64,000 nucleotides of DNA, taken from positions 79,951 through 143,950 of the forward strand of contig JAANBB010000064.1 in assembly GCA_014621425.1 (NCBI GenBank), in the 5' to 3' direction. The notes under the pieces were generated by a model. It did not search any database. It worked only from the letters and a program-made list of their open reading frames with translations, and was not told where the DNA came from. Numbering within the stretch: the stretch's first letter is position 1; each line of letters begins with the position of its first letter. Origin of the DNA: Cylindrodendrum hubeiense (lineage: Eukaryota > Ascomycota > Sordariomycetes > Hypocreales > Nectriaceae). Both the position numbers and the translations under genes were made by a program. Shown here one piece after another: positions 33,846 through 45,296 of this stretch.

Positions 33846-35754
33846 TTAGCAAGCGCCTTCCTGCCACATCTGCACCGACTTTACAATCATCCCTCGGCTT
33901 TCTACTGGGCCCCAAGTTGGATACCATGCACTTTTAGCCTCCCAAAAATCCTTCATGGGCACTGTTTTAGTACTCTTATCAAACCAAGGCTTCCTACCTA
34001 CTTTGTCTCTGAGACGCACGTGTAGTCAGCATATTGTGCAAAATCGGAACTCCACAGAACAGCATAGGTAATTTTGGAGACGTACGGAAACCATCCATTA
34101 GTAGATCCAACTGCAATGTTGAGAATGAGATAGAAGGGCTGGTCAAACGGGGTGTTGGACCGCCCGGTTTGAGACCACGGATCCGAAGGTACTGTGCCGT
34201 TGACGACATTGCCAGCAAACTCGCCGTATTCCCATAGGTTTTTGTTCTTGGTGAAGTCAAAAAAGACAATTTGCTACAAAAATAGAACGCGTCAGACTTT
34301 TTTCCTCAAAGGATTTCTTCGGTGGTCTCGGGTCACTTACACGCAGTCGTCCGTCAAGCCAGGTGAAGAGGTATTTCTCGGACCATTCGAGCGCGAAGGT
34401 GTGGAAACCTTCAGAGTACTTGGTCCTTTTCGCACCCCACTCACCAGCGCTCAATCTCCACGCGTCGTTGCTGTATTCGGTACCCCAGTGCAAGGCTGAG
34501 CTAACAATGTTGTTCCCGAGTGGATATTTCTCGGCATCGTTGCCTCGCGTTTCCACGATGTCGATTTCTCCACTGCGCGGCCATTCTCCATATACGGAGT
34601 CTTGCGGCATCATCCAGATGGCTGGCCACATCCAATCTCCTGCAGGCATCTTGGCAACCACCTCTACCCGGCCGTATTTGATCGTCTTCTTTCCCGAGGT
34701 GGTGAGTCTGGCAGATCGCACGGGATTTAGGATGTGTCCACTGGTCGCATTGCTAATTGCCCAGCAAGGATTGTCAAGAGTGAGATTGGAGAGTCGCTGG
34801 TCCCGTGATGTGCAAGTACCGTCTCGTGTCAGGTTAACAACATGGCTGGAACACATCAGCATTTTTCACAGTCGCCTCCAAATTTATACGCACCCATCAT
34901 TCAATTGGCCTAGTGTGAGTTTCGTGGACTCTGTAGTCAATGTCGGAACGATGTGAAGGCCTTCAGAGTCCACATAAGAATTGGCTGGGTCATCAGTGGT
35001 CCAGTCAAAGGAACCTGTCCTTGAATCAAAGTCAGCTGGATCATTCTCAAATGCATCATACCAGCATCTCACCCAAATCCGTTTAATTGTATTTCATGAT
35101 TCCAGATATTGGGGTCCAACTTTTCGAACTTTTCGTCCATCACCAAGCAGTACTGTGGTTTGTAAATATCGGGAAAACAACAGGTGCAGCGCTATGGTAG
35201 ATTGACTACTCACATCATGCTTCGGTACTTTTTGAACGACATCATAGTTAATATAACCAGCAACGCCTGTGATGAGCTTCGTAAGTACTTGTCTGGGGAT
35301 CAGAGTAGTTTTCTTACCAAGAGCGATGATGACGCCAGTATAGAAGATGATGGTGTCCCAAGTAGCATGAAGCTTGGATTTGTCAAGCCATGGTTTCTCT
35401 AATCTGTACGGATACTCGTAAGCACCGTCAAATTAATAAACGAGGCAGTACTCACTCTCCAACCAAGCGGGAGCTCTTGAAGCGCCGTCTAGGTCGAGCT
35501 GATTCGGTCGTGTGTCAACGATGTGCGTATCGCGTGTCAATGTTAAGGGCCGACTCACTTTTAGACAAGGTGGAAGAAATGGGTCTTTCGAACCGAATCG
35601 ATGGTATGGGAGTAGTAAATACCGGTGTTGAGAAAGGGTTGGTTGAATCTCTGTGTTCGTCATAGACACTTCCACGTCTTGCATCGCCATCGTCGGTATC
35701 TAAGGCTTCCTCTTGGACATCAACTGTCCGCTTCGTATCAGGTACGGAATTCAT
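33846..35754 (-). CDS. Membrane-anchored GH16 endo-beta-1,3(4)-glucanase
   Basis: Nine exons: 35559-35754, 35456-35498, 35318-35403, 35214-35266, 35073-35152, 34894-35019, 34341-34845, 34086-34273 and 33846-34008, giving 479 residues with consistent phases. A cytosolic Ser/Pro/Arg-rich N-terminus of about 85 residues precedes KPWLDKSKLHATWDTIIFYTG and a hydrophobic segment, giving a type II membrane anchor. The extracellular domain has MDEKFEKLDPNIWNHEIQ, TGSFDWTTDDPANSY, AKMPAGDWMWPAIWMMP and the GH16 active site GEIDIVE (nucleophile and acid/base Glu intact). It should cut beta-1,3- or mixed beta-1,3/1,4-glucan at the cell surface. The C-terminus (KPWFDKSTKTVPMKDFWEAK) is recovered only with the GTACGT...CTCAG intron at 34009-34085. 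Confidence 0.9.
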
Positions 35755-37544
35755 TGCGATGTATTTAATTTTTTTTGATGTAGGAGAGATGTTTAGGACT
35801 CTGATCAGGTGAATGAAAATAAGGCTCGTGTAGCCTCGCGGGATGAGGACTGAGGCTGGCAGAATATCGGGAAACTAATGCATCCAATGCGATAATAGGT
35901 ATTCGGTTGGAATGTGCACCAATATGAACACTAATGATTGGAATCGCCTCGGGCTTACTGTCTGCCAAGTATCTCAATGTGGCTCCATCCAGGCCCATTT
36001 ATTTCATGGTTAGGATCGGGACCGTCAGCCTGTCGGCATTTCATGATAAGAAATTGGCAGCAATATTAAGGAGATATCCATTTCACAGCCTGTATCTGAG
36101 ACGAGCTGAACTCACTGCTTTTGGGTGATAGCATGACGTAGCACACGCGAGCCTGTCTCTTTCCAAGCCCCAAACCCCGATTTGGCATTTTGATGCGTTG
36201 GCTTCTCGTATTTTTGAGACTATTAAGTTCTCTAAATCGAGGCTATCGTCACTACGCTCAATTAAGTATGGATGCCGAAAGCCACGGTACAATCGTCTAT
36301 GCGATGCTGTGCGAAAATGCCAGGAACCCATGCTGTGGATTTCCTATTTTGGCCGATTATTGGACCTGGGCTATTGTACTGGCCTGTCCGCAGGCAATGG
36401 CCCACTTTGATGCAGCATGTCCCGCCTGAAAAGGCTGAGATAAACCCGACGGCTGGATTCGCACGCCATTGTCGGTAAACGGCTAACTGTCTACCCCTTC
36501 GACAATCGCCGGCTTTTTTACCAAATCATACGAGAACAAATGTCGGCAATGGGGTAGCTGGCCCGAGCCTGCCCCCCTTGCGCATTATCACTAACCGTAC
36601 GGAGTATATCAGCCAACTGATATACACACTGACACATGTAATCCCTGACTGTGGCGCTCATTGTACCACTGACAGGACCACCCATGGCTGTCCCCCTCGT
36701 CAAAACACGGCCTTCGTTGCTGCAGTTGGCCATGCATGCGGAAAATAAAAAGGAGTGGCTGCCACAACTGCGGTGAGCCCAACAGTAAATTGAGGCTGTC
36801 CCAATAGCGCCGGGAATAGCTTCTTGGCGGTGTTCATGGCGTTCGCCCCTGAACACAGCCAGACCAGCGCATGGCTTGGCTTAAATCCGGTTGTGCTTCA
36901 TATCTTTCAGCTATCAGCCCACTGAACAATCGAATCATCAACAGCTAAATGGGCAGACCTGTAACGTGGATTTGAGTGATACATAGGTATCAGCTGATGT
37001 CTTTGAGCTTAATCGAACTACTCTGGATATTCTGTCTGCCTACGAGGTTGAATGGAGCCAGCTGGAAATCCATGCCACTGGAAGATGCAACAGATAACAA
37101 CCAACGTGCTCAGGTCTCCAGAGTAGGATCCACAGTAGCCAGATATGGGCCTTCAGCTGGAATCAGATGCATGCAACAGAAATGAGGGTGATGTCTACAC
37201 CGTAGGTCTTGGACGGTATTCTTTCCAATAGTGTCTTGGGAACGAGCTGTGCCTGTTTCATCTTCCAAGCACGATGTCGATGTGGATGAGAGCCTAGCCA
37301 GCACAGTCAAGCTCTTACTGCGCCTGGTTGACCGACCCATTGACACTCTCTTCTCTTATGAAGTCAAATCCCGTGGCAACGTGGAGTGAGCAAGATCTTA
37401 TCTTGGTTAGCTCTAGTGCCTGAGATTTTTCTTGCGATCCCAGACTTTATCACCCAAATCCCATCTTGTCGTCAAACAGAAGCTGGCTCCGACCGTTCAA
37501 GACATCAAACCCTCCATCCATCCAAAACGTTGGCCTTTTCCACA
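35755..37544. other. 1.8-kb divergent intergenic region, GH16 and GT2
   Basis: No gene supported. Short frames on both strands lack motifs. It contains a TACGGAGTA-like word near 36598. It serves as upstream DNA of both the GH16 gene (minus) and the GT2 gene (plus), which are both wall-polysaccharide genes. Confidence 0.45.
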
Positions 37545-40500
37545 ATGGGAGATGAATTTCCAGTCAAAAAGAAGATGGAAGAAGAACCAAATTTTGGAAT
37601 TCCAACTCGTCGAGTCGCCGGTCGGAGCTCTATTCGAATGCCATCTCCCAGGTTCCAGTCCGAGAACTCGTCTCTCCGTCAAGTCTCCCGTCCACAGTCA
37701 AACTATTCTTCATCTGGAGACCGTGCCTTTGACGACCCATTTCTGGTATTTCAGCCCTGTTGATATTGTTTACCCCCTTCTTTGCGTAATGGATGAATAA
37801 CCTTTCCAATCTCCAGTTGGCCAAGCATATTTCACGAAGGGCAACGCTCCTAGGTTGGTTTGATGAGCCTGCACGTCAATCCATCACAAATGGATGGTCC
37901 GAAACTGGCGTTGCGATCAAAACAGACGACCAATATACATTCCAACCCGCAGATATCAACCCACTACTAGCAGTTACAGTATCAAAACTCGATACCGAAG
38001 CGGTAGTGTCCATGTCATCCGAAACAATCGTCAACACAATCGATTCCATTCGGCCCAACCAAAAGTGCTTCGTTGCTGAAGCCTCCGGTGCTCGAATTCC
38101 CATCGTACTCTCGCTAGAGGACATCCAGCCCGATATTATAAATTTCTCGAGAGCTTGTATCGTCCTCAGGGAACAAGTTGCATTGATCTGGTCCGACGAT
38201 CCGCGAAACCTGATAAAAGTCGCTCATAGTGTGGAAAAGGATCTCCTTGGACAGGCATGTGGCAATGCGCAATTGATAGCCGAGTTTCGAATAACTAGCT
38301 AACCTCATCCCCAGATCTCCACAGCACCGACAGAAACGACGCAACGAATGTCTGGGCGCTCGTCAATTACCAACCAGACATCACGATCCGTCACTGAGCC
38401 TGCCCTAGCTCTCGGGGGGTTGGATGAAAAGAAGGAGATATACAGAAGGGCAGTCCAGTTGGAAGAGCGAGAAGATGAAGGTGACCTTGAGATGAACTCG
38501 GGCCCACGGCCAATCCTGAGAGTTCATACGATCAAAGTCACCATAGCCATCATGCTGGTTATTGTGACGCAATCTCTGGGTATTTCAAAGGTATGAGCTC
38601 TTTAATCCCACGGTAGGGCCTTTTCTAACACTATCCTTAGCTGCTAAATGAATTCATGTGGGATGGGGGATATATTCGGTTCGCTCTGGTAAGTCAGCCT
38701 CACAGTTTCTAACGGGAACCTCATCAATGACTCAACTAATTCTACTAGCTTGCGACAATCCCACCTCTCACATTGTTCTCATTAGTAAGGATCATATATC
38801 CCAGAATGAATCATCATGCTTACCATATTAAGTTTTTCTTCATCGTCCTCGTGACAGGGTTATTTCAATTGTTACTTCCTGTCGGTGCTTGTCTGAAAAA
38901 TTCCAAGTATCATTCAGGTAAGTTATCGTCAATTAATGTACATCGCCTCTCACTAAAAGATCAAATAGCTGTCAAGCCAAACGAAAAAATACATCAGGAT
39001 TATGAACTACCTCACATTACAGTTCAAATGCCAGTCTACAAAGAGGGCCTCAAGAGGTATGAGAAACGCAAACGCATGATATCTTCAATTTCTGAAACAC
39101 ATTAGCGTCATTGTCCCTACTATGGTCAGTGTCATGGCAGCAATCCAACACTATAGGGAGCAAGGGGGGACAGCCTCGGTCTTCATTAATGATGATGGCA
39201 TGCAATGCATTCAACCGGAACTGGCAGAGGCTCGAAGGCAATATTATCGAGAGAATGGAATCGGATACACAGCACGCCTTCCAAACAGAAAACTCAACCA
39301 GAAGAAAGGCTCCTGGTTTCCTGGTTACGGAGAAAGTCGCCGGTCGAAGCTGAAAGCAAGCATAATACTGAAACTGACACACTTTCACCCCAAGAGGTCG
39401 CGGACAAAATTGGCTTTGAGCGAAAGGGAAAGTTTAAAAAAGCCAGCAACATGAACTATGGCCTTGAATTCTCGAATCGCGTCGAAGATGAGATGCGCCG
39501 CTTATCCCAGACTGAGTGTGGCAATCGTGGATGCAAGGAGACAGACCTAAGCATTGAAGATGATGACGATCTTTACCAGCAAGCATTGGGCAAGATGTTA
39601 GCCGAAGACAATGGCCAAACCTGTGAGTGTTCCTCGACTTACAGCATCCCACATGATACTAACAACGAAAGGGGCTGAGGGTAATATTCGTATTGGCGAG
39701 CTCATATTGATGTAAGTCTTTTGCGTTTGATGTGGATTCCGAGATCTAACTGTGTCAGAATCGACTGTGACACACGGGTACCTGTGGATTGCCTCATCTA
39801 TGGCGCACTGGAGATGCACGAAAGCCCCGAAGTTGCGATTTTACAACATGGCTCAGGTGTTATGCAAGTCGTACATAACACTTTCGAAAATGGGAGTATG
39901 TCTGAACCTTGCCCCTCAGTTATTAGGTAGTCGGTCTCTAATGCAGCACAGTCACCTACTTCACCAAAGTTGTTTACACTGCCATCAAGTATGGTGTTGG
40001 AACAGGGGACGTTTCCCCTTTTGTCGGCCACAACGCATTTCTTCGCTGGAAAGCCTTACAGAGCGTAGAATTTTTGGATTCAACTGATGGGAAGACTAAG
40101 TGGTGGTCCGATTCGCATGTGTCCGAAGACTTTGACCTTAGTCTTCGCGTTCAGATGGCGGGCATGTCAGTTCGGCTTGCAACGTACCACCATGGAGAAT
40201 TCAAAGAGGGCGTATCACTTACTCTGTATGATGAGTTGACGCGCTGGGAGAAATATGCCTATGGTTGCAATGAACTCGTTTTCCGTCCATGGTAAGCCTT
40301 CTAAGAAACATCACCAAGGAAGTGTCTGACCTATCGGTAGCTATCAATGGCCTTACAAGGGTCCAGTCACACGCCTCTTTCTCCGTTTCCTCTTGAGCAA
40401 CATGCCAATCACTAGCAAGATTACGATTGTCGCGTACATCTTTACATGTACGTTAAGGAATCCAATACGCTCATTAGAATACTCTAACCAGTGATCAGAC

Positions 40501-41111
40501 TACGCAATTGGTTCTGGCATGCTTCTAACAGCAGTCAACTACATTATCATTGGCCTATTTCCGGGTGACCTTGATCACATATACACGCAATCTTGGGGGA
40601 TCTGGCTTTCCCTTGTTGTTGTATTCAACGCCCTTGGTTCAGTATCCTTCAGCATGATTCGTCACCAGTTGAAGGAGGAAACCTTCTGGCGAGCTCTGTT
40701 AGAGGCGGCTAAGTGGTTGCCTTTTCTAATAATTTTCTTCGGAGGCATTAGCATCAACTGTGCCAAAGCAATTTTATGTCACGCTTTCTCAATTAATATT
40801 GAGTGGTCCTCTACAGCCAAGGAGATGGGGCCAACTGGATTTTACATTGGCCTCGACAAGATGCTCAAGACTTTCAAGTACACGTGGACAATTTGCCTAC
40901 TTCTTACGGCCGGTATGTCTTCTCCTGTGATCAGTTGGGGAACGGTGCCTAGCTGACAAAAACCACAGTTATGATTTATTTTGCTATTGGGGCTCCTTGG
41001 GGATGGACAATTACGCCAGGACCTCATTCCACTGCTACGATTGCCATTGTTCCGTTGGCAATACAAGTGTGCAGTGCCTTTTTCCTACCATTGGTCTTGG
41101 CGTTGAACTAG
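37545..41111 (+). CDS. GT2 family glycosyltransferase, ZtGT2/FgGT2-like
   Basis: Fourteen exons (37545-37745, 37817-38258, 38325-38590, 38641-38688, 38749-38917, 38969-39056, 39106-39323, 39395-39622, 39672-39711, 39759-39895, 39952-40291, 40341-40447, 40499-40912, 40969-41111) give 946 residues. After a roughly 215-residue N-terminal domain come membrane helices, then the GT-A core: MPVYKEGLKS, FINDDGMQ, KGKFKKASNMNYG, IDCDTRVP (D-x-D), SEDFD and LTRWEKYAYGCNE (the R-W of QxxRW-type processive enzymes). More membrane helices follow. This architecture matches the fungal GT2 needed for hyphal growth on surfaces in Zymoseptoria and Fusarium; its polysaccharide product is not firmly known. The least certain splice is the GTTACG donor at 39324, which replaces an otherwise necessary frameshift. 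Confidence 0.88.
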
Positions 41112-43916
41112 ATATGGCTTTTCTTTAGTTTGTTACATGTTTTGGTCATTTGTAAAATGGGATAGAATCTTTTCTAGAACATACATTCCTATAAATTTTA
41201 GCACATACTCAAGCACTCCAAATGCATCAAGCTTTGACCCTCACTGGGTACAAGCCCTGCTAAATACGTGTAAGGATATTCATTTGTGATACTCTTCTGC
41301 CAGAACCTTTGGACCACCACTTCTGCTGCCTCCCCCTTCCACGAGCTCAAGCAAAGCGTCTTCGGGTATCTTGAAGATATCAGTTATAGTATACCCGGTA
41401 GACCTATTCCAATCAATATTATAATTATTTTATCAGAAGCGACGTTTCCCAAACGGCTTTTTCTTGAATGTGCAACACGCCAACTTCGATCATCTTGTGA
41501 TAGTCAAAGACGTTTCCCAATAGCACACAATCGACATCATCATTGTTGGTTGCCAAGCAGAGGCGATGGGAGATATCACCATTATGAAGACAGACCTTCA
41601 CGGTCGAGAGAATGGCCCTCAGTACGGGACCGCCTCATCCGCCAGTTCTCACATTTGCGCCTACCCGTTTGCATCGACTTCCATCTTCGATGATTGAGGA
41701 GATTCAACCCTGGGCCTGCTGTGGATGTCGTTTGGAAGCGGTCTGCTTTTCGCCTATTACTACTCTCCACTATCTTCAACACGAATGTTTAGTGGGCCTC
41801 AACAAATTCCCATGCACGCGGCTAACATTCACAGCGGTGATCTACAACATCTCGCTCACAGTTGAGGCTCGAATACTTCAACGTCAAAAAGTATTCTCTT
41901 TAAATTTTTAAGGCGTGGATAGGGCCACTTTTTAAGATCAAGAACTGATTCCAGGGACTACAATAACTAATTGGAAGTCATTGCCCCAGGGGTAGTCAAG
42001 CAATGCTGAAGCAGGTCAATTGCCTTGACTTGTCCCAAACTGAGTTTCAATACTTATTCTGAATACCATACAATGTAGAATACATCATAGTTGTCACTAG
42101 ATACGTCTGTTGTAATAGATATTACCAATACAGGCCCACCGATGCGAGAATTAGCACCCTCAACGACCCCCGGCCTTTACATGCTTTCTATCCGGTCGCG
42201 CTTTTGAAGAATTTCCGATTTCATTTAATAGCCCATTCAATGAGTCATTCCAGAGGCTCGTTTACAACGGAAGAAGCCAAGAGCACCAAGGAAATATAGG
42301 GAAAATCACTGGTATCGTACCGAAAGAAGAGGGGGGATGGCACATCAAGATACTCCACTTAGGCTTTCGACGACAATAGTCTTGAACTTTCCAGTGCCGG
42401 ACTTCCGTGTGAATATTTTGCACAAATTGTGTTTAGAATTAACCGGTGCTGGGGCGCCTGCAAGCGCCAACCCAACCCTATCTAATGACGCTGTTCTGTG
42501 TTGTTCCTATATAGTCATAGAAAAGATACACCACCGAAACCCATCACAAAAGAGAGCTACATACGAAGGTGCATTCGCATGGGATCTATCAATACTCAAA
42601 ATTTAAACCGTATGCAAGGCGGGAAGATCATGTCGCTTATTGGGCAAGCTACGTGCGTGTTGTGCAGTTCACCAACCCGGTGGGGGATCGGCATTACTCA
42701 TTTGGGAAATGGACCTCGTACCGGATCAGCATGAGCACACCCTCAGCGCTCATACACCGCGTATTGGTGGGTGATGACGCTCTCCAGGGGTGCCATCTGG
42801 GATTTCGATGCTGCAACCCTCTTATCAGCCACTGCACGCGTCACCCAAACTGACCAGGTCTTGAGATTCTGTGCCGCAAATTACTCGGGAATACACTACC
42901 CGACGGCATTCAACACTTTCTCGACGCATACTACGTGGTACAGAGGACGTGAAACCCGAGTACGCGGCCATTGTGTCCAGGCGGCAAGGATTGGTCGGAA
43001 CATACCGCTAAGCAAAACAGGTGGCGGTGGACTGGAATTTGATCTAGATCCGGCCCGTCTCCCTTGATGTTCCCAATCATCCCACCAACACCCGCCCAAA
43101 GAATGCAACCCCATTATCACACCATCTTCGGCAATGAGTCCCGGAAAATGCCATGACACGAAAGTACGAATTTCCAGCATCCGCATCCTTTCTTCGGGTC
43201 GGAGGAATTCCTTTTCCGGGTCGAGGGAACGCAAAATCTGCCATGGCGTGGGGCCTGCACATGTCAATGTGGTGGTGAGCCCTTGAACTAGATGACATCT
43301 AAGACACGAATCAGGCAAAATAGCATGTGAAAATATGTAGGGAAGCGACCCCTTGAATTGCCGTGTCTCTGAAATCTCCAAGAAACCAGACGATCGTTGC
43401 TCCATTCGGCCTAATCTCACACGCCTCTTCAGCCACCAGTGACAGCGTCGGTAGGAAATCCGAGAGGCCAGGTCGCAACCTCGGTAGAGATTTGCTTTTG
43501 GCATGTCTCAGAAAATAGTCGAGATCTCCTTGGCTATTCAATTCAAGGTTCTAGATTGCATTTAGAAACCAAAGCTTCAAAAAAGCGGCCTCTCAAGGTG
43601 GATTAACGAACCTATCATGGCGGAATGCATACGAAATAAGGGTGATTTTCACATGCTGCATGTTGCATGCTCATCCAGCCAATAGGGTAGACAAGCTTTA
43701 TCAATCTTTACTTAAAATGGGTCGTCGGATCTTAACTCGGCCGCGGCGTTTTTGGCGTGGAACGAGCAATGCACGAGGGTCAATTGAGGGCATTGAGTGG
43801 TCAGAGAAAATGTCGCTTCATAGATCTCTAGGTCTCTATACCTCTATTCTAGTCTATCACGTCTATCAAAGTTCATCTAAATCTTTTCTCCGGTTTAGGA
43901 CTCGTCAACGAATCCT
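41112..43916. other. 2.8-kb gene-poor region
   Basis: The only firm element is the dead regulator fragment at about 41646-41800. Overlapping frames at 42337-43067 (plus) and 42896-43541 (minus) conflict with each other and lack motifs. The minus frame has some protein-like stretches (RPEERMRMLEIRTFVSWHFPG) but no start or splice structure I can defend. A degenerate gene is possible. Confidence 0.4.
41646..41800 (-). pseudogene. Stray copy of a Zn2Cys6 gene's promoter, start codon and first exon
   Basis: About 150 bp align, at roughly 75-80% identity by eye, with 13075-13235, the upstream region, ATG, first exon and intron-1 donor of the 10991-13115 regulator. The longest perfect match, TCGACTTCCATCTTCGATGA with its mismatch-free core CGACTTCCATCTTCGATGATTG, spans the start codon (minus-strand ATGGAAGTCG). 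The copied exon is 2 bp shorter and meets an in-frame TAG after seven codons. The zinc cluster and the rest of the gene are absent. Orientation is the same as in the intact gene. Confidence 0.7.
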
Positions 43917-45296
43917 TTATTTCGCCCAGCGCATGGCGCCCGGGCGAGCGGGGTCATGCTCAACATATTTGAGCGAGCCGAAGACAGACCAGAGCTGACC
44001 GAGGAAGTTGCGGTCGTCTCGGACGTAGTGCATGCCAATCACGGGCATGACAGCCTCGGTAGCCTCATCGGCCTTGTAAAAGGGAATGCGGCTGCAATCG
44101 GTTAGCGTCTGGGGTTTGTTGGGACGGATCTAGGGAACTTACGGGAAGAGGTGGTGAATGACGTGCTTCTCAATGATTCCGTGGAAAAGGTGCTTGCCAA
44201 TGAAGCCAAACTCCCGGTCGACGGTAGCAAGGGCACCCTTAACGTAGGACCAGCCCTCGGGGGTGTAGTGAGGGACCTCGGAGTGGTGGTGGTGCAGATA
44301 AGTGATGGCCACTAAGATTCCAGTAAGTAATCGCGCAAAGCTAGACGAACGGGTCGGAATAAGGTTAGACATTGAGACTTACCGAGCCAGTGGTGAACCC
44401 AGATGTAAGGAACGCCGTAGAGGAGGAAGGTGTTGAGGCCGCCAATCTTCTGGGAGACGAAGTAGAGGACGGTGCCCATGATGGCCAGGCCGACATCAGA
44501 GAGGAAGATGAAGATGGCCTCGCTGGGGCGGAAGACGGCGCTGGTGGGGTCGAAGTGGCTGACGCGGAGCCACTTGCTGAGGCCCTTGGTCTCGCGCTGC
44601 TGGGAGCCCTTTCCGGAGGTGGCATTGAACAGCAGGTAGATCTGCCATCCGAAGAGCTGGTGGCCGATCAGGCGCAGCAACTGGGAGATGGGAGTGTCAT
44701 CAAACAGCTCGCCGAGGCCAATGCCGGCGAACAGGGTCTGGCGGGAGGTCTTGGGCGCGGTGGCGGGGACAAAGGCCATGTCCTTCTCCATGTGGCCGTG
44801 GTACAGGTGGTGGCGGTGGTGGGAGAACTTCCACGAGAAGAAGGGCACCATGAGGAAGCTGTGCAGGGCCCAGCCGGTGATGTTGTTGACCTTGTTGTGC
44901 AGGGAGAAGGCGCCGTGGCCGCACTCGTGGCCCAGGATCCAGACACCGGTGCAGATGAGGCCCTGGACGAAGCCGTAGACCATCCAGGCGGCGGTGCGCA
45001 GGTACGGGTCGGGGATGGAGGGGATGAAGGTCAGGGCAGCCCAGACGAGGGCGCCGACCATGGTGAAGTCGCGGACGACATAGTAGTACGAGGTGATCAA
45101 CGACGGCTGGAAGCAATGGGCGGGGATGGCATCCTTGATGGTCTTGATGTCGGGGAAGACAGGCTCGGAAGTGGTGAGCTGTGAGGGGCAGTTAGCAGGG
45201 AACGAACAACTATCTCCAACAGAGAATTGAGCTTACCTCGGGCTTCTCAACCACCATGGTGGTGGTGGTCGAGTAGGTGCGTTGCCGGACCGCCAT
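43917..45296 (-). CDS. Oleate delta-12 fatty acid desaturase
   Basis: Exons 44383-45178, 44143-44311 and 43917-44091 give 380 codons in phase. They encode all three histidine boxes of membrane desaturases: HECGH, HHRHH within [16 protein letters not shown], and HVIHH. Four to six membrane helices surround them. The enzyme should convert oleate to linoleate on ER phospholipids (OdeA/Fad2 type). The start is unresolved. An ATG at 45296 opens [19 protein letters not shown], but its strong GTAAGC donor at 45237 leaves phase 2, while exon 2 must start in phase 0. A donor at the internal GTGGTT would fit, or one base is missing or extra. The gene is unusually GC-rich at third positions, as expected for strong expression. 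Confidence 0.9.

Noticed and set aside
34009..34085. Apparently truncated GH16 C-terminus
   Set aside because: An intron with GTACGT donor and CTCAG acceptor recovers the normal family end, so the gene is intact.
39301..39400. Apparent frameshift in the ZtGT2-like gene
   Set aside because: A 71-nt intron (GTTACG donor, CCAAG acceptor, ACTGAC branch point) joins the frames and restores the KGKFKKASNMNYG motif in phase.
41525..41575. Short plus-strand IDIIIVG-like motif suggesting an FAD monooxygenase start
   Set aside because: Only about eight residues resemble the dinucleotide-binding motif; the following sequence does not fit.
42337..43541. Possible genes between the GT2 and desaturase genes
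   Set aside because: Frames on opposite strands conflict and no start/splice model holds; kept only as an undefined gene-poor region.
44372..45184. 270-codon plus-strand frame opposite the desaturase
   Set aside because: Antisense shadow caused by the high GC third positions of the desaturase exon.
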